Below are positions 17,501 to 26,900 of a stretch of 64,000 bases of DNA, piece by piece. The translations under genes were made by a program, and so were the position numbers. Numbering within the stretch: position 1 is the first letter of the stretch; each line of letters begins with the position of its first letter. Below the pieces are notes generated by a model. That model had not been told where the DNA came from. It made no database searches and saw only the letters and a program-made list of their open reading frames with translations. This stretch comes from an uncultured Bacteroidia bacterium (GTDB taxonomy: Bacteria; Bacteroidota; Bacteroidia; Bacteroidales; UBA932), in the NCBI GenBank assembly GCA_902779785.1, contig CACZDC010000010.1:1-64000 (forward strand), written 5' to 3'.

Positions 17501-17687
17501 GGTTGTTCTCGACATCCTCGGCGCTGGCCCCGGGATAGGCCGACATAACCATAATGACATTGGATTCAACATCCGGGAAGTTGTCGACCGGGAGCCTTGT
17601 CAGGGCGAAAATACCAAGGATGGCAAACGCCAGGAAAAGCAGCGCGGTAGTGACCGGATTGTTGACAGCTGTTCTGTAGATGCTCAT
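14586..17687 (-). CDS. RND multidrug efflux pump, inner-membrane transporter
   Basis: AcrB-type proton-driven pump (hydrophobe/amphiphile efflux family) that takes substrates from the periplasm or inner leaflet. The 1033-residue length is standard. It has the N-terminal helix and porter start (LPVDNFPDVESNVIMVMS), the transmembrane Asp pair in GMVVDDAIVVLENV and repeated 12-helix architecture with periplasmic loops after TM1 and TM7, and a conserved C-terminal helix bundle (MIGIIILMGIVVKNGIVLID). Third gene of tolC - adaptor - pump; 6 nt follow the adaptor stop. Substrate range cannot be read from sequence. Confidence 0.95.
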   Translation of the reverse strand: MSIYRTAVNNPVTTALLFLAFAILGIFALTRLPVDNFPDVESNVIMVMSAYPGASAEDVENNLTKVLENSLNGVADLKNLSSNSRENLAFLTLEFEYGTDIEVATNDVRDKLDMVNQTLPDGASTPIIFKFSVDDMPIMIMAATATQSVPALDKILDDKVATPLARVSGVGTVSVAGAPKREIQVYVDPAKLDAYKLSIPVISQIIAQENRNVPSGSIDIGSDTYTLRIKKEFQNPSELLDIVVGKFEGNAVYLRDVARVDDTLEEKSQESFTNGTRGAQIIIQKQSGYNTVEVIRRVKKEMKNISRNLPSDIQITTVVDNSDNILRTINSLKETIAITFFVVMLVVFIFLGRWRGTIIVVLSIPIALLASLLYLFATGNTLNIISMSALSIAIGMVVDDAIVVLENVTTHLERGEKPTEAAVHGTAEVGISVIASTLTMLCVFLPLTMISGMAGIMFKQLGWIVSIIMIVSTTAALTLVPMLCSQLLKNENKSGKVYHFFFDPINKVLDGISRGYARFIAWCMRHKRWVLAIAIVVFFLVLGLYVPGMKTEYFPTQDNGRLQVTAELPIGTAQDVTREVAAQIYEKLKTDIPEIKVLSYRFGQADTDNAFASMRNNGTYLITMNINIGSMEDRQRGLPEIADIVREDLKLFPELNRFNVSEGGGMGGAASVQLEIYGYDFETTEREARRLRAAMMESGVFAQAILSRDQYTPEYEVDFDRQKLALNGLSSVSAATAVSAAMSGSVASYYREEGEEYNIRVRYAPEFRTSIEDIENITVYNTSGVGIKVRDLGHIVETKVPPTIQRKNRDRYITVTGIMGRGHALSEGVELVNKVMEAEPLPPELSWRIGGDYEDQQDMFGDMILLLILIIILVYMVMASQFESFMGPLVIMSSIPFAFVGVALGNMVAGLAIGVMAMIGIIILMGIVVKNGIVLIDYTILCQERGMSVRDASVEAAKSRLRPILMTTLTTVLGMLPMALGTGEGSEMWRGLGTTVAWGLSISTLITLVIIPVLYCGFTEHRERRKARRKIVE

Positions 17688-17693
17688 AGACGC

Positions 17694-18716
17694 TTACTTC
17701 TCCAAAACTTGCACTTTGCTTCCGTCCTTGAGGGCTGACTGGCCCTTCACGACGACCTTCTGGCCCTCGCTGAGGCCGGAAATGATTTCCTGATCCGTGC
17801 CCTTGTGGACACCGAGTTCCACCGGAACGTAACTCACGGTATTGTCGTCGTTCAGCACAAAAACGAACCTCTGGCCGGAGCCCTGCTGCTTGACTATGCA
17901 CTGGTCCGGGATGACGATATGCTTCTGAGTCCCGAAATTGATGTTCACCCTGGCGTACATTCCGGGGCGGAGGGCCTTGTCGGTGTTGGGGACGGTGACT
18001 TCGACGCTGACAGTATGGGTAGCCTCGTTGATGGTAGGATAGAGGCGCTCGACCTTGCCGCTAAAAGTCCTGCCGGGCAGGGCATCCACCGTGAGAGATA
18101 CCTTGTCGCCTTTCTTGACCTTGGAATAATCGGCCTCGGAGACGCCCACAAGCAGTTTTACGGGGACGACCTGCTGGATGGTGAAGATAGGCTTGGCCAT
18201 AGTGAACATATCGCCCTTGTCGAAATTGCGGGCGCTGACATAGCCGGTCAGGGGGCTGCGGAGGATGGTGTTTTCCTTCACGTTCTCCAGATTGGAGCGG
18301 CGGAGGGCATAGCCCAGCTCGGCGGCCTCATAGTCCGACTGGGAGAGGCCTCCCTCGGCGTGCAGCTTCTGGATACGCTCCTGCTCGATTGCGTCGTTCT
18401 TGACCTGAAGTTCGAGCTGGTCCAGCTGGGTGCGGTCCATCTCGGCGAGGAGCTGTCCCTTCTGGACATAATCGCCCACCTCGACAAGGACCTTTCTGAT
18501 ACGCCCGCCCTGCTGGGGCTGGATATTATTGGTGGCGAAAGGCTGGATTGTGGAGCTGTAGGAAGCCTCCTGGTCCACGTCGCGCAGCACTGCGAGCGTC
18601 ACCTCGACATTTCTTGGGGCCTCGGCCTGGGGAGCGGCCGCCGGTGCGGGTGCGGAATTACGGCTTCCGCAAGAGGCAAGCAGCAGTGATGCAATTGCTA
18701 AGAATCTGAGTTTCAT
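17694..18716 (-). CDS. RND efflux periplasmic adaptor (membrane fusion lipoprotein)
   Basis: Adaptor linking the pump to the TolC channel. The 340-residue protein is a lipoprotein (MKLRFLAIASLLLASC, Cys16). The order is: beta-barrel/lipoyl start (IQPQQGGRIRKVLVEVGDYVQKGQLLAEMD), an alpha-hairpin at about 85-150, second lipoyl half (ILRSPLTGYVSARNFDKGD), beta-barrel and membrane-proximal domain ending KGQSALKDGSKVQVLEK. Its place between tolC (11-nt gap) and the pump fixes the role. Confidence 0.94.
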   Translation of the reverse strand: MKLRFLAIASLLLASCGSRNSAPAPAAAPQAEAPRNVEVTLAVLRDVDQEASYSSTIQPFATNNIQPQQGGRIRKVLVEVGDYVQKGQLLAEMDRTQLDQLELQVKNDAIEQERIQKLHAEGGLSQSDYEAAELGYALRRSNLENVKENTILRSPLTGYVSARNFDKGDMFTMAKPIFTIQQVVPVKLLVGVSEADYSKVKKGDKVSLTVDALPGRTFSGKVERLYPTINEATHTVSVEVTVPNTDKALRPGMYARVNINFGTQKHIVIPDQCIVKQQGSGQRFVFVLNDDNTVSYVPVELGVHKGTDQEIISGLSEGQKVVVKGQSALKDGSKVQVLEK

Positions 18717-18727
18717 ATATTTATTCT

Positions 18728-20281
18728 TTATTTTTTCAAGTAAGAACCCTCCAGATCCACATTCCCCTTGTCGTCGAGGAAATCGTAGCCGAGGTTTTGT
18801 TCGAGGGCGGCCTTGGCAAGCACGAAATTGTAGATTGCCTGCAGGGCCTGGAGCCTCGTCTGGGTAAGAACCAGTTCGGTATTGTTAAGGTCGGTGAGGG
18901 TGGAGCGGCCGACCTCATAGCTCTTGGAAGCTATGTCATAGGCCTTTTCAGCGGACTCCAGGGCGTCCCGGGCGGCCTCGTAACTCTTCATCTGAGTGTC
19001 CATAGCCGAAATGTTCTGGCGTATGGCGATTTTCAGCTGGCGCTCGGCGTTCTGCCTCTGGAGGTCCAGCTCGTCCTTCTGGACGCGGGTCTGCTTGATG
19101 GCGTGATAGCGCTGGAAGCCGGAGAAAATGGGGATGGACAGGCTAAGGGCGAGGGTGCTCGAAGGGAGCCATTTCCACTGGCTGAGCTGGAACACGTCGC
19201 TCTGGGTGTAGTAGTTATAAGAGACCTGCATCGCCAGCGAGGGAATGTAGGCGTACTGCTGCATCCTTATCTGGCTGGCGAGCATATCTGCCTGGATGGC
19301 GAGCTGGCGCATCTGGGAGTTACGGTCAAGTTCGGCCTCGGCGCCGTCGTTCACGCTGCGAAGCATATCCTCGGCGTAATCCTCCAGCTTGCCGGCCACG
19401 TCAATTTTCATATCCAGGTCCACCCCGAGGACGGCCTTGAGCTGCCACAGGGAGAGCTCAATCGTATTTTCGGCATTGAAAAGATTCGGCACCGCGGCGG
19501 CAAGGCTGGCCTTGGCCCTTGTCATATCCATTTCCGAGGCCTTGTTCACATTGTACTTCCTCTCGGTCTGCTTGAAATTCTCGACCGCATTCTCGTAAGT
19601 CGCGTTGTAGACATCATAAGCCGCGCGGGCAAGCAGGACGGCATAGAAGGCCTGCTTGACGGAAGTGACCATTCCGAGCCGGGACTCGCGTGCCTGCTCG
19701 ACGGCAAGTTCGACCTGCTCGCCGCTGATGCGGAGGCTTTCCCAAAGCTGGACGTTCACGAGAGGCATCGAAGCGCTGATACCGAACTGGACCTGATTGC
19801 TTCGGCCCATCTCGACCGCGTCGCTGCCGGAGGAGGACTCTTCCTGCTGAGGCGCCTGATAGGGCGGAATCTGAGCCGTCGGATGCAGGGCCATAAGCTG
19901 CTGGATATAGTAGTAAATCGGGTCCATCATCGCGCCCATCATAGAGGCCATTCCGCCACCCTTCGACTCACCCTCGTCGTCCGAGGCCTTGTCAGAGCCG
20001 AAATAGACTTTCTGCTTCTGGATGGCGTAGGAATAGAGCCCGGAAGCGTTGATTTGCGGAAGCAGGGCGCCGTAACTACCCTTTTTCGCATACTTGGCAC
20101 GCTGGATTTCCATATCCGCGACCTTCACGGAAACGTTCTCGCTGAGAGCGATCTTGAGGGCGTCGTCCAGAGTCAGAACTACTGTAGAGTCCTCAGCCTG
20201 AGGCTCTTGCTGATATTGCGCGAGGAGCGGCAGGGAGAGAAACATCCCTGCGAGCACCAAGACCATCTGTCTTAAAATCAT
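18728..20281 (-). CDS. TolC family outer-membrane efflux channel
   Basis: Outer-membrane channel of the efflux system. The 517-residue protein starts MILRQMVLVLAGMFLSLPLLAQ (signal peptide), then has two repeats of the outer-membrane efflux domain (LTLDDALKIALSENVSVKVA near 35; a second with LQRQNAERQLKIAIRQNISAM). A Gly/Ser/Met-rich insert at about 115-170 (ESKGGGMASMMGAMMDP) is unusual for the family and lies in an equatorial or surface loop. A longer in-frame start at 20404 would add a basic, non-signal tail and is rejected. First gene of the efflux operon. Confidence 0.93.
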   Translation of the reverse strand: MILRQMVLVLAGMFLSLPLLAQYQQEPQAEDSTVVLTLDDALKIALSENVSVKVADMEIQRAKYAKKGSYGALLPQINASGLYSYAIQKQKVYFGSDKASDDEGESKGGGMASMMGAMMDPIYYYIQQLMALHPTAQIPPYQAPQQEESSSGSDAVEMGRSNQVQFGISASMPLVNVQLWESLRISGEQVELAVEQARESRLGMVTSVKQAFYAVLLARAAYDVYNATYENAVENFKQTERKYNVNKASEMDMTRAKASLAAAVPNLFNAENTIELSLWQLKAVLGVDLDMKIDVAGKLEDYAEDMLRSVNDGAEAELDRNSQMRQLAIQADMLASQIRMQQYAYIPSLAMQVSYNYYTQSDVFQLSQWKWLPSSTLALSLSIPIFSGFQRYHAIKQTRVQKDELDLQRQNAERQLKIAIRQNISAMDTQMKSYEAARDALESAEKAYDIASKSYEVGRSTLTDLNNTELVLTQTRLQALQAIYNFVLAKAALEQNLGYDFLDDKGNVDLEGSYLKK

Positions 20282-20423
20282 AACTACTAACCATTTTAGC
20301 CGCCACTTTTGAGCAAAAATCGCACCAAACGCGCGCGTACGCGAGGGTTTTTGCGGGCGGGCTACAAAGCTTTTTTCTGCTCCTTGTACTGTTTCACAAG
20401 ACATTATTGATACTCAGCACGTA

Positions 20424-20469
20424 AACAAACGAGGTTAACTCAATGTAACAAACGAGGTTAACTCAATGT
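20424..20469. repeat. Perfect 23-bp tandem repeat upstream of the efflux operon
   Basis: Two identical 23-nt units, each AACAAACGAGG followed by TTAACTCAATGT (20424-20446 and 20447-20469), containing GTTAAC. They lie about 145-190 nt upstream of tolC and could be operator sites or a simple duplication. No TAnnTTTG element is clear nearby. Confidence 0.65.
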
Positions 20470-20688
20470 CTTGAGGGGGGGTATGGCGTGCCGGGGAGTT
20501 CCATCCTCTGGCGCGCTGCTACGTTGACTCGCACAGAGCCCACCACAGCGGCGTGCCGTAGCCGCCGACCATGACAGCCGGTCGGCGAGGCCGGCGGCCC
20601 GAAGGCGCGGGGGCCAGATGCAGGCCAAACGCCGGGCGGCAATGCCCGTGAAGGCGCGGGGGCCAGACGGCACGCTGGCACATAGCCC
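20470..20688. repeat. G+C-rich intergenic repeat block
   Basis: Very G+C-rich stretch without a credible gene. It carries two copies of a unit around GAAGGCGCGGGGGCCAGA (20600-20618 and 20649-20667) and the word CGGCGGCCCGAAGGCGCG, which is shared with the insert in comF. With 20282-20423 (short leader of tolC, no gene seen) it fills the gap between the efflux operon and lgt. Confidence 0.6.
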
Positions 20689-20778
20689 GTTTCACCCGCA
20701 ATATCAGCCATTTTTGCGGGTGAAACAGATCACGATAAAACTTTCACCCGCAAATCGAAGCCTTTTTGCGGGTGAAAC
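20689..20778. repeat. Tandem pair of hairpins (TTTCACCCGCAA / TTGCGGGTGAAA)
   Basis: Two successive inverted repeats: 20689-20701 with 20714-20726, and 20742-20752 with 20766-20778. Both have 11-13-bp stems of CACCCGC/GCGGGTG and 10-12-nt loops, spaced about 52 nt apart. They resemble REP/BIME-type palindromes rather than one terminator; they lie beyond the lgt terminator. Confidence 0.7.
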
Positions 20779-20810
20779 GTATGATTGAGGCGCGACGAAG
20801 AAGCCACTGC

Positions 20811-20837
20811 AAAAAAACGCAGCCACAGAGGCTGCGT
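20811..20837 (-). terminator. Rho-independent terminator of pgk-lgt
   Basis: On the minus strand ACGCAGCC-TCTG-TGGCTGCGT is followed by seven T residues, a textbook intrinsic terminator 6 nt after the lgt stop. Confidence 0.92.
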
Positions 20838-20842
20838 CAAAG

Positions 20843-21727
20843 CTACTTAAGCGGCCGGGCGTAGTGAGTGGCCTCTTTCTTTCGGGTGACCTGCTCGGGA
20901 TGAACAGCCATAGCCGGAATCTTCTTCACGAGTGCGTAGGCGATAAAGCCGATGCCTAGAAGGATGAAGGGGATGGACAGAAGCTGGCCCATATTCAGGA
21001 GCATCGATTCCTCGAACTCGACCTGAGGATTCTTGACGAACTCGATCAGGAAGCGGCTACCGAAACAGACGACGAGGAAAATACCCACGAAGGAGCCCCG
21101 GTGCATCTTCTCGAGCCTCCACTTGTAAAGTCCATAGAGAACGAAGCCAAGCAGAAGATAGGTAAGACCCTCGTAGAGCTGGGTCGGATGCTTAGGGACA
21201 GTCTCGCCGTTACGCTCATAGACAAAGCCCCAGGGGAGATCGGTCGGACCGCCGTAAATCTCTGAATTGAAGAGGTTTCCAAGACGGATGAAGAACGCTG
21301 CAAAGGCCACTGTAATGGCCAGATGGTCAAGAATCCAGACAAAATCGAAGTCCTCCTTGCGTCCATACTTGCGGGCGAACCACCACATTCCGAGAATCAG
21401 GGCTATCGTGCCGCCGTGGCTTGCCAGACCGCCCTTCCAGGGCATAAAAATCTCCCAGAAGCCCTGCCAGGAGCCAAGGTAGTAGTCCGGCTGATAGAAA
21501 AGGCAGTGCCCCAGACGAGCGCCCACGATCGTGCAGATCAGCAGGGTATATAGCAGCGGGTCAAGCAACTTCTCGCTGATTTTCTCGCGGCGGAAGAAGC
21601 CCTGGAAGATAAACCAGCCCAGGACAAATCCCGCCACGAAAAGCAGCGAATACCATCTGAGTTCGAACCCGCCTATCCTGAAGATGGCGGGATCGACATT
21701 CCAATGGACTATGAGCATTTCCATCAT
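20843..21727 (-). CDS. lgt: Prolipoprotein diacylglyceryl transferase
   Basis: Inner-membrane enzyme that attaches diacylglycerol from phosphatidylglycerol to the lipobox Cys of lipoproteins, of which this window encodes several. The 294-residue protein has seven membrane helices, the conserved KGGLASHGG at 98-106, the Lgt signature RLGNLFNSEIYGGP and HPTQLYEG. Follows pgk with no gap (stop and ATG adjoin) and ends at a strong terminator. Confidence 0.95.
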   Translation of the reverse strand: MMEMLIVHWNVDPAIFRIGGFELRWYSLLFVAGFVLGWFIFQGFFRREKISEKLLDPLLYTLLICTIVGARLGHCLFYQPDYYLGSWQGFWEIFMPWKGGLASHGGTIALILGMWWFARKYGRKEDFDFVWILDHLAITVAFAAFFIRLGNLFNSEIYGGPTDLPWGFVYERNGETVPKHPTQLYEGLTYLLLGFVLYGLYKWRLEKMHRGSFVGIFLVVCFGSRFLIEFVKNPQVEFEESMLLNMGQLLSIPFILLGIGFIAYALVKKIPAMAVHPEQVTRKKEATHYARPLK

Positions 21728-22981
21728 TTATTCCTGGATTGCTGCGACGCCGGGAAGAACCTTGCCCTCGATGGCCTCGAGCATTGCACCGCCACCGGTG
21801 GAGACATAGGAGACCTTGTCGGCATAGCCCATCTGGGTCACGGCTGCGACGGAATCACCGCCGCCCACAAGGGTGTAGGCTCCGGCCTTGGTGGCCTCGG
21901 CGAGGTCCTCGGCGATCTGCAGGGTACCCTTGGCGAAGTTCGGAAGTTCGAAAACGCCCACAGGACCGTTCCAGAGGATGGTCTTGGAAGAGAGGATAAC
22001 CTTCTTCCAGGCCTCCAGGGTCTTGGGGCCGGCATCCATACCCTCCCAGTCGTCAGCGATATCGTTGGTCGGGAAAATCTTGCGGGGAGTGTCATTGTCG
22101 AAAGCCTGGCCGGCTACGGTCTCAGTGGAGAGATAGACCTTCACGCCTTTTTCCTTAGCCGTGGCGAGGATCTCAAGAGCGTCGGGAATGAGCTCATCCT
22201 CGTGCAGGGAGAGACCGATCTTGCCGCCCTGGGCCTTGACGAAGGTATAGCCCATACCGCCGCCGATGATAAGATTGTCCACTTTGCCGACGAGGTTCTT
22301 CAGGACCGCGAGCTTGGAGCTGACCTTGGAACCGCCTATGATGGCGGTCAGAGGACGCTGGGCATTTTTAAGAACATTGTCGATGGCCTTGATCTCGCCT
22401 TCCATCAGATAGCCGAACATCTTGTCGTTGGGGAAGTATTCGGCGATGAGGGCGGTGGAGCCATGGGCACGGTGAGCTGTGCCGAAAGCGTCGTTGATGT
22501 AGCAGTCCGCATAGGATGCGAGCTTCTTGACGAATTCCTTCTGAGAAGCCTTTACAGCGGCCTTGGCGGCCTTTTTCTCCTCCTCGGAGGCATCCTCTGC
22601 AAGTCCGCGGGGCTTGCCCTCTTCCTCAGCATAATAGCGGAGGTTTTCGAGCAGCAGGGCCTCGCCGGGTTTCAGCGCGGCAGCCTGAGCGTCAGCCTTC
22701 TGGCAGTCGTCGGCGAACTGGACCGGAACACCTAGGCATTCGGACACGTGGTCCACGATATGCTTGAGGGAGAACTTCGGGTCCACTTTCTTGGGACGGC
22801 CGAGATGGGACATGATAATCACGGCTCCGCCCTTCTCCAGTACCTTTTTCAGGGTAGGCATGGCACGGCGGATACGGGTATCGTCGGTGATGTTGAAATT
22901 CTCGTCAAGGGGAACGTTGAAGTCGACTCGCACAATGGCTTTCTTGCCTGCAAAGTCGTAAGTGTCGATGTGCTGTTGCAT
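21728..22981 (-). CDS. pgk: Phosphoglycerate kinase
   Basis: Glycolytic enzyme interconverting 1,3-bisphosphoglycerate and 3-phosphoglycerate with ATP formation. The 417-residue product has the signature [15 protein letters not shown], the substrate loop [19 protein letters not shown] and the nucleotide-binding [10 protein letters not shown] with the C-terminal STGGGAMLE. Transcribed from a promoter that overlaps that of the divergent methyltransferase gene. Confidence 0.97.
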   Translation of the reverse strand: MQQHIDTYDFAGKKAIVRVDFNVPLDENFNITDDTRIRRAMPTLKKVLEKGGAVIIMSHLGRPKKVDPKFSLKHIVDHVSECLGVPVQFADDCQKADAQAAALKPGEALLLENLRYYAEEEGKPRGLAEDASEEEKKAAKAAVKASQKEFVKKLASYADCYINDAFGTAHRAHGSTALIAEYFPNDKMFGYLMEGEIKAIDNVLKNAQRPLTAIIGGSKVSSKLAVLKNLVGKVDNLIIGGGMGYTFVKAQGGKIGLSLHEDELIPDALEILATAKEKGVKVYLSTETVAGQAFDNDTPRKIFPTNDIADDWEGMDAGPKTLEAWKKVILSSKTILWNGPVGVFELPNFAKGTLQIAEDLAEATKAGAYTLVGGGDSVAAVTQMGYADKVSYVSTGGGAMLEAIEGKVLPGVAAIQE

Positions 22982-23000
22982 TTTTATAAGGTATTAAGTT

Positions 23001-23044
23001 TTTCCTAGTCCACAAAGATAACTATCTTTGCAGAAAATTCAAAA
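23001..23044. promoter_or_regulatory. Overlapping divergent promoters for pgk (-) and rRNA methyltransferase (+)
   Basis: On the minus strand TTTTG (23040-23044) and TATCTTTG (23013-23020) are 19 nt apart. On the plus strand TATCTTTG (23023-23030) points the other way, with a T-rich stretch (to 23003) at the -33 place. The two -7 elements are only 2 nt apart, so polymerase can hardly bind both at once. Confidence 0.75.
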
Positions 23045-23047
23045 GCG

Positions 23048-23971
23048 ATGTGGAAAGACTACGAACTGCTTGACAGCGGAAACGGTGAAAAACTTGAGCG
23101 CTATGGAAAGTATGTGCTCCGTCGTCCCGAACCGAAGGCCCTCTGGGAACCGTCCATGGGCGAGGCTCAGTGGAAAAAGCTTGCCCATGTGGAATTCGTC
23201 CCGGGCGCAGGCTTCGGAAAGGCGGGCAAGGAGGACAGCGGCACCTGGAACCGCCTCAGGAAAATGGAAGACCAGTGGCAGATTGCCTATAACGGCGAGC
23301 CGGACCCCGAGACCCACGCCGCCAGCGACCTCCACATCGCCCTACGCCTCGGCCTGACCGCCTTCAAACACGTCGGAGTCTTTCCCGAACAGGCGGACAA
23401 CTGGGACTACATTTTCCGTGAGACCTCCCGCCTGGGGCGTATCCATAAAGCCAACGGCCTGCCCGCTCCGAAGGTGTTGAATCTGTTCGCCTACACCGGG
23501 GCTGCGTCCATTGCTGCGAAGTGCGCCGGAGCCGATGTCACGCATCTGGATTCGGTGCGGCAGGTTGTCAACTGGGCGCGCGAAAATATGGAACGCAGCG
23601 GCCTGGACGGCATACGCTGGGTGGTTGAGGATGCTCTTAAATTCGCCCGTCGCGAGGTTAAGCGCGGCAATACCTACCAGGGTATAATCCTGGACCCGCC
23701 GGCCTATGGACATGGGCCTGACGGAGAGAAATGGAAACTGGACGAACTGCTGTTCGGTCTGCTGAAAAACGTCGCCGCGCTGCTCTCGCCCCGCGAAGGT
23801 TTCGTGGTGCTGAACCTCTATTCCAATGGCTACTCCGCCCTTCTCGGCGAGACGCTGATGCAGCAGGCCTTCAAGGGCCAGGCCGGGGCAATAGAATCGG
23901 GAGAGCTCGTGCTCGAAGATGGTTTCGGCAAGAAGCTCCCCCTGTCAATCTATGTGCGCCTGAAGCGCTAA
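23048..23971 (+). CDS. SAM-dependent rRNA methyltransferase (RlmI/COG1092-like)
   Basis: Class I methyltransferase of the RlmI-like family, which methylates cytosine in 23S rRNA; the exact site is not determined by sequence. The 307-residue product shows the SAM motif VLNLFAYTGAASIAAKCAGA, the DSVRQVVNWARENM helix and the catalytic-type DPPAYGHGPDG loop. The N-terminal PUA-like domain of full-size RlmI is replaced by a shorter segment. Its stop overlaps that of the convergent surface-protein gene by 4 nt. Confidence 0.85.
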   Translation: MWKDYELLDSGNGEKLERYGKYVLRRPEPKALWEPSMGEAQWKKLAHVEFVPGAGFGKAGKEDSGTWNRLRKMEDQWQIAYNGEPDPETHAASDLHIALRLGLTAFKHVGVFPEQADNWDYIFRETSRLGRIHKANGLPAPKVLNLFAYTGAASIAAKCAGADVTHLDSVRQVVNWARENMERSGLDGIRWVVEDALKFARREVKRGNTYQGIILDPPAYGHGPDGEKWKLDELLFGLLKNVAALLSPREGFVVLNLYSNGYSALLGETLMQQAFKGQAGAIESGELVLEDGFGKKLPLSIYVRLKR

Positions 23972-26900
23972 TTTGGATTCGCCGTTATCAGATTTGCCAA
24001 ACCGGGCCAGGTCGATTTATATAAATCAACGCTCTGTGCCGGGACAAGAATCGGGCATTGAACACCGCGGAACGTAAGAGTCGGAAAACCAGTCAACGAA
24101 GCAGTCGACGCCGTGCACGAGGGCGGAGTTTCCGGCCTCATAACAATCTTTTCAAGCTGAGTACAACTGAACACATCCTCTTCCATTTCCGTCACGGAAG
24201 AAGCGATTGTAACCGACTTGAGGTACTTACAGTAATCAAACGCATTCCTTCCGATAAGCTCTATGCCTTCGGGAACCACGAAGTCAAGTATTTCTTCATC
24301 GCCCAGGCACAAATGTCCGCCGAAACTCCAACTGCGCTGGAAGAGAGATCCGGACTGAAGTTCAAGCCAGGTCTCCAACTTGTCAAGATGGACATTTCTC
24401 AGGCCGGAGCAATTGGCAACGTCAAGGTATGATATCCCGACTCCATTGCGGAGAGTGATATCCGTAATGCCCGTGCAATTGATGAATGCCCACTTGTTCA
24501 CCGAACTCACAGTCTCCGGGAAAATCAAGCCCGTGAGTTCGGTCCCATTTATAAAGAGATGTCCTTCTTTGCTGGAATAAAAAGGAGATGCATCCTCGCT
24601 TACAAGATTTATGGAACTGCAGATAAACTTTACCGAGGGGATATTAGCCCTGGTCAGAGCGTTGCAGTTTTCAAATGCATTTCTCTTTATTGAGACAGAT
24701 CCGCCGCCGAAGCTAATCTCCTTCAGCTTTTCACATTCCGCGAAAGAATTATTGCCAATCGCGACGTTACCCTCGCCGAAACTTATCCTTTCAATGCCGG
24801 AGCACCCAGAGAATGCCCTGTCGCCAAAGCTTACAGATTCATTATTGAAGCTAAGATTCCTAAGGCCTGTACAACTTCGAAAAGCCGAATTGCCTATGGT
24901 GCATATCCCGCCGGAGAATGATACCGAAATGAGCGATTCCATATTTGAGAACGCATTGTCAGGAATCGAGCTCACGCTCTCCGGAACAAGGAGATTCGTA
25001 ACTTCCTCTCCTGCAATCATAAGATGGGCGGGCCTGTATGTCGTAGTGACAGAAAAACCGTTCGTGACAGAAGTGGAGAAGAAACCATTTTGACACAAAG
25101 AGAACCAGTCAGTCAGGGAGGGAACATTCACCCAGGAAAGATTGTCACAGCCATTGAAAGCAAAAATACCAATCTTTACAGCGGCATCCTGTATATTAAG
25201 CCTCGTAATACCCGTGCAGTTAAAGAAAGCAAAATCGCTGATCTGACCAAAGGAAGAAGTAATATCCAATTCGGTAAGCTCTTCACCGTCAACGAACAAA
25301 TGTCCGTCTTTGCTTGAATAGAAGGGCATTCCGCCGTCCCAGAAGTTATATTGACGTGAATAACCAAAGTCATTTATGAAGTCATAGCGAATCTTCGCCC
25401 AAGTTTCAAGACTTGGAATATTAACCCTTGTTAGAGATGTACAACCGAAGAAGGCCTTACCGGCAATCAGCCTGAGTCCTTCCGGGAATGAGATACTCTT
25501 TAAAGACGCCCAATTCTGGAAACATCCTGCCGGAATTTCGCTCACAGATGTAAAAAAGCGGAACTCATCGAAAGAGGAGCACTGATTGTCGGTAAAAACA
25601 TCGGCTATTGATGTAACCTGAGCGGCTTCTCCCACAGAAAGCTCTTCATCTCCATCTTTGTCAAAAGCGGCTACGCACTGTGCCTTCATTCTCTCGTCGG
25701 CAAAAACGATAATTTCTGCAGGATTCGAACCTGGCTTATCGAAATCATAGCCTTCATCAAGCACAAAAGTATTGGTAATCAGTGATTTTCTTATCGAATC
25801 GATATCCAAGGGAAGATTTGCCTGCTTTTCGCCTTTGGACAGAACGACGGACATACCGGCAATGAAAGTCTGGGGCATGAAATAGGCGACATATTCCTTT
25901 CCGGGGATGAATCCCTCTCCCGGAGCTGTGACAGTCACATAATCCAGGTCAGGACCACGTTCCACTGACAAGTCATCATAACGCAAATGAACTCTTCCGG
26001 AAATCGGTTCTCCCTTGAAGGATCTGAAGGTCACAGAGTTAATACCGCTGTTCTTGAGACTGAAACGAATGGCGCCGCAGAGATTGCTGAAGGAGAATCT
26101 GCGCCCGTCAGATTTAGCTACCGCCGGAATGGACCTCAAAGCGTCGCTCTCCTCGGCCGCTGTCTGCTGAGAAGGGAGAGTGAACGATACGAAACCGTCA
26201 CTACTGCTGTTGTCCTTATTATATGGATATATGGCCCAGAAAGGAGCCCGAGCGTCAATTTTACTGTCCATCGGGGCTACACGACTGAATAGGGCCGTCT
26301 CCCGCAATCCTTCTTCCTGGCTGCGATACTCCCCGATGGTATTTGCATACTGGAAGACGCTTATACTCTCTTCTCCAATCCAGCTCCGATTAATTGTCTG
26401 CCCATTTTCCGTAATGAAAGGCTCGTCAAAAGAAGCAGAGAATTCAGCATAAAAATCTTCTCCCAGAATAGGGTCTCCGAAAACAAGGTCTTTATCTATT
26501 TCTTCCAGACTGACGATAATCGACCTGTCGCTGGAGATGAAATCATCCAGCTGCAGATAGCCCTCTTTCTCTCCTTTTTTCACAATGGCATAAATGCCCA
26601 GGGGAAGATTTCTGGGAACAAAAGCAGCAAAGTATTCCACGCCGGGAGTAAAGCCGCCGGACGGAGCCTTTATATAAACGTAATTCTTATTGTCTCCTCC
26701 GCCTGACATCGCAACCTCCGGAAGTCCATCTTCTCCGAAACTTAGTTTTATATTGCCGGCAAGACTAAACTCCGTCCAATTGCGGAAGACAACTGACTCA
26801 ATCCCTTCGCTTGCAACGGTGAAGCGAACTCCTCCACAGACATTGTAGAAGTCAAAACTCTCTCCGTCTTTACTGTGGGCTACAGCCGGGAAAGAGCGGA

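Noticed and set aside
18797..20275. A 492-residue plus-strand frame opposite tolC
   Set aside because: Antisense shadow; the minus strand encodes a clear TolC family protein.
20458..20711. Overlapping 60-82-residue frames on the minus strand
   Set aside because: Produced by the G+C-rich repeats; composition is Arg/Pro/Ala-biased in every frame.
21655..21680. TTCGAAC-type tRNA-like word in lgt
   Set aside because: Lies in the conserved coding sequence GGFELRW and no cloverleaf can be drawn.
25712..25738. tRNA T-loop-like sequence (GGTTCGAATCC on the minus strand)
   Set aside because: It encodes PGSNP in the surface protein and there is no acceptor, D or anticodon stem around it.
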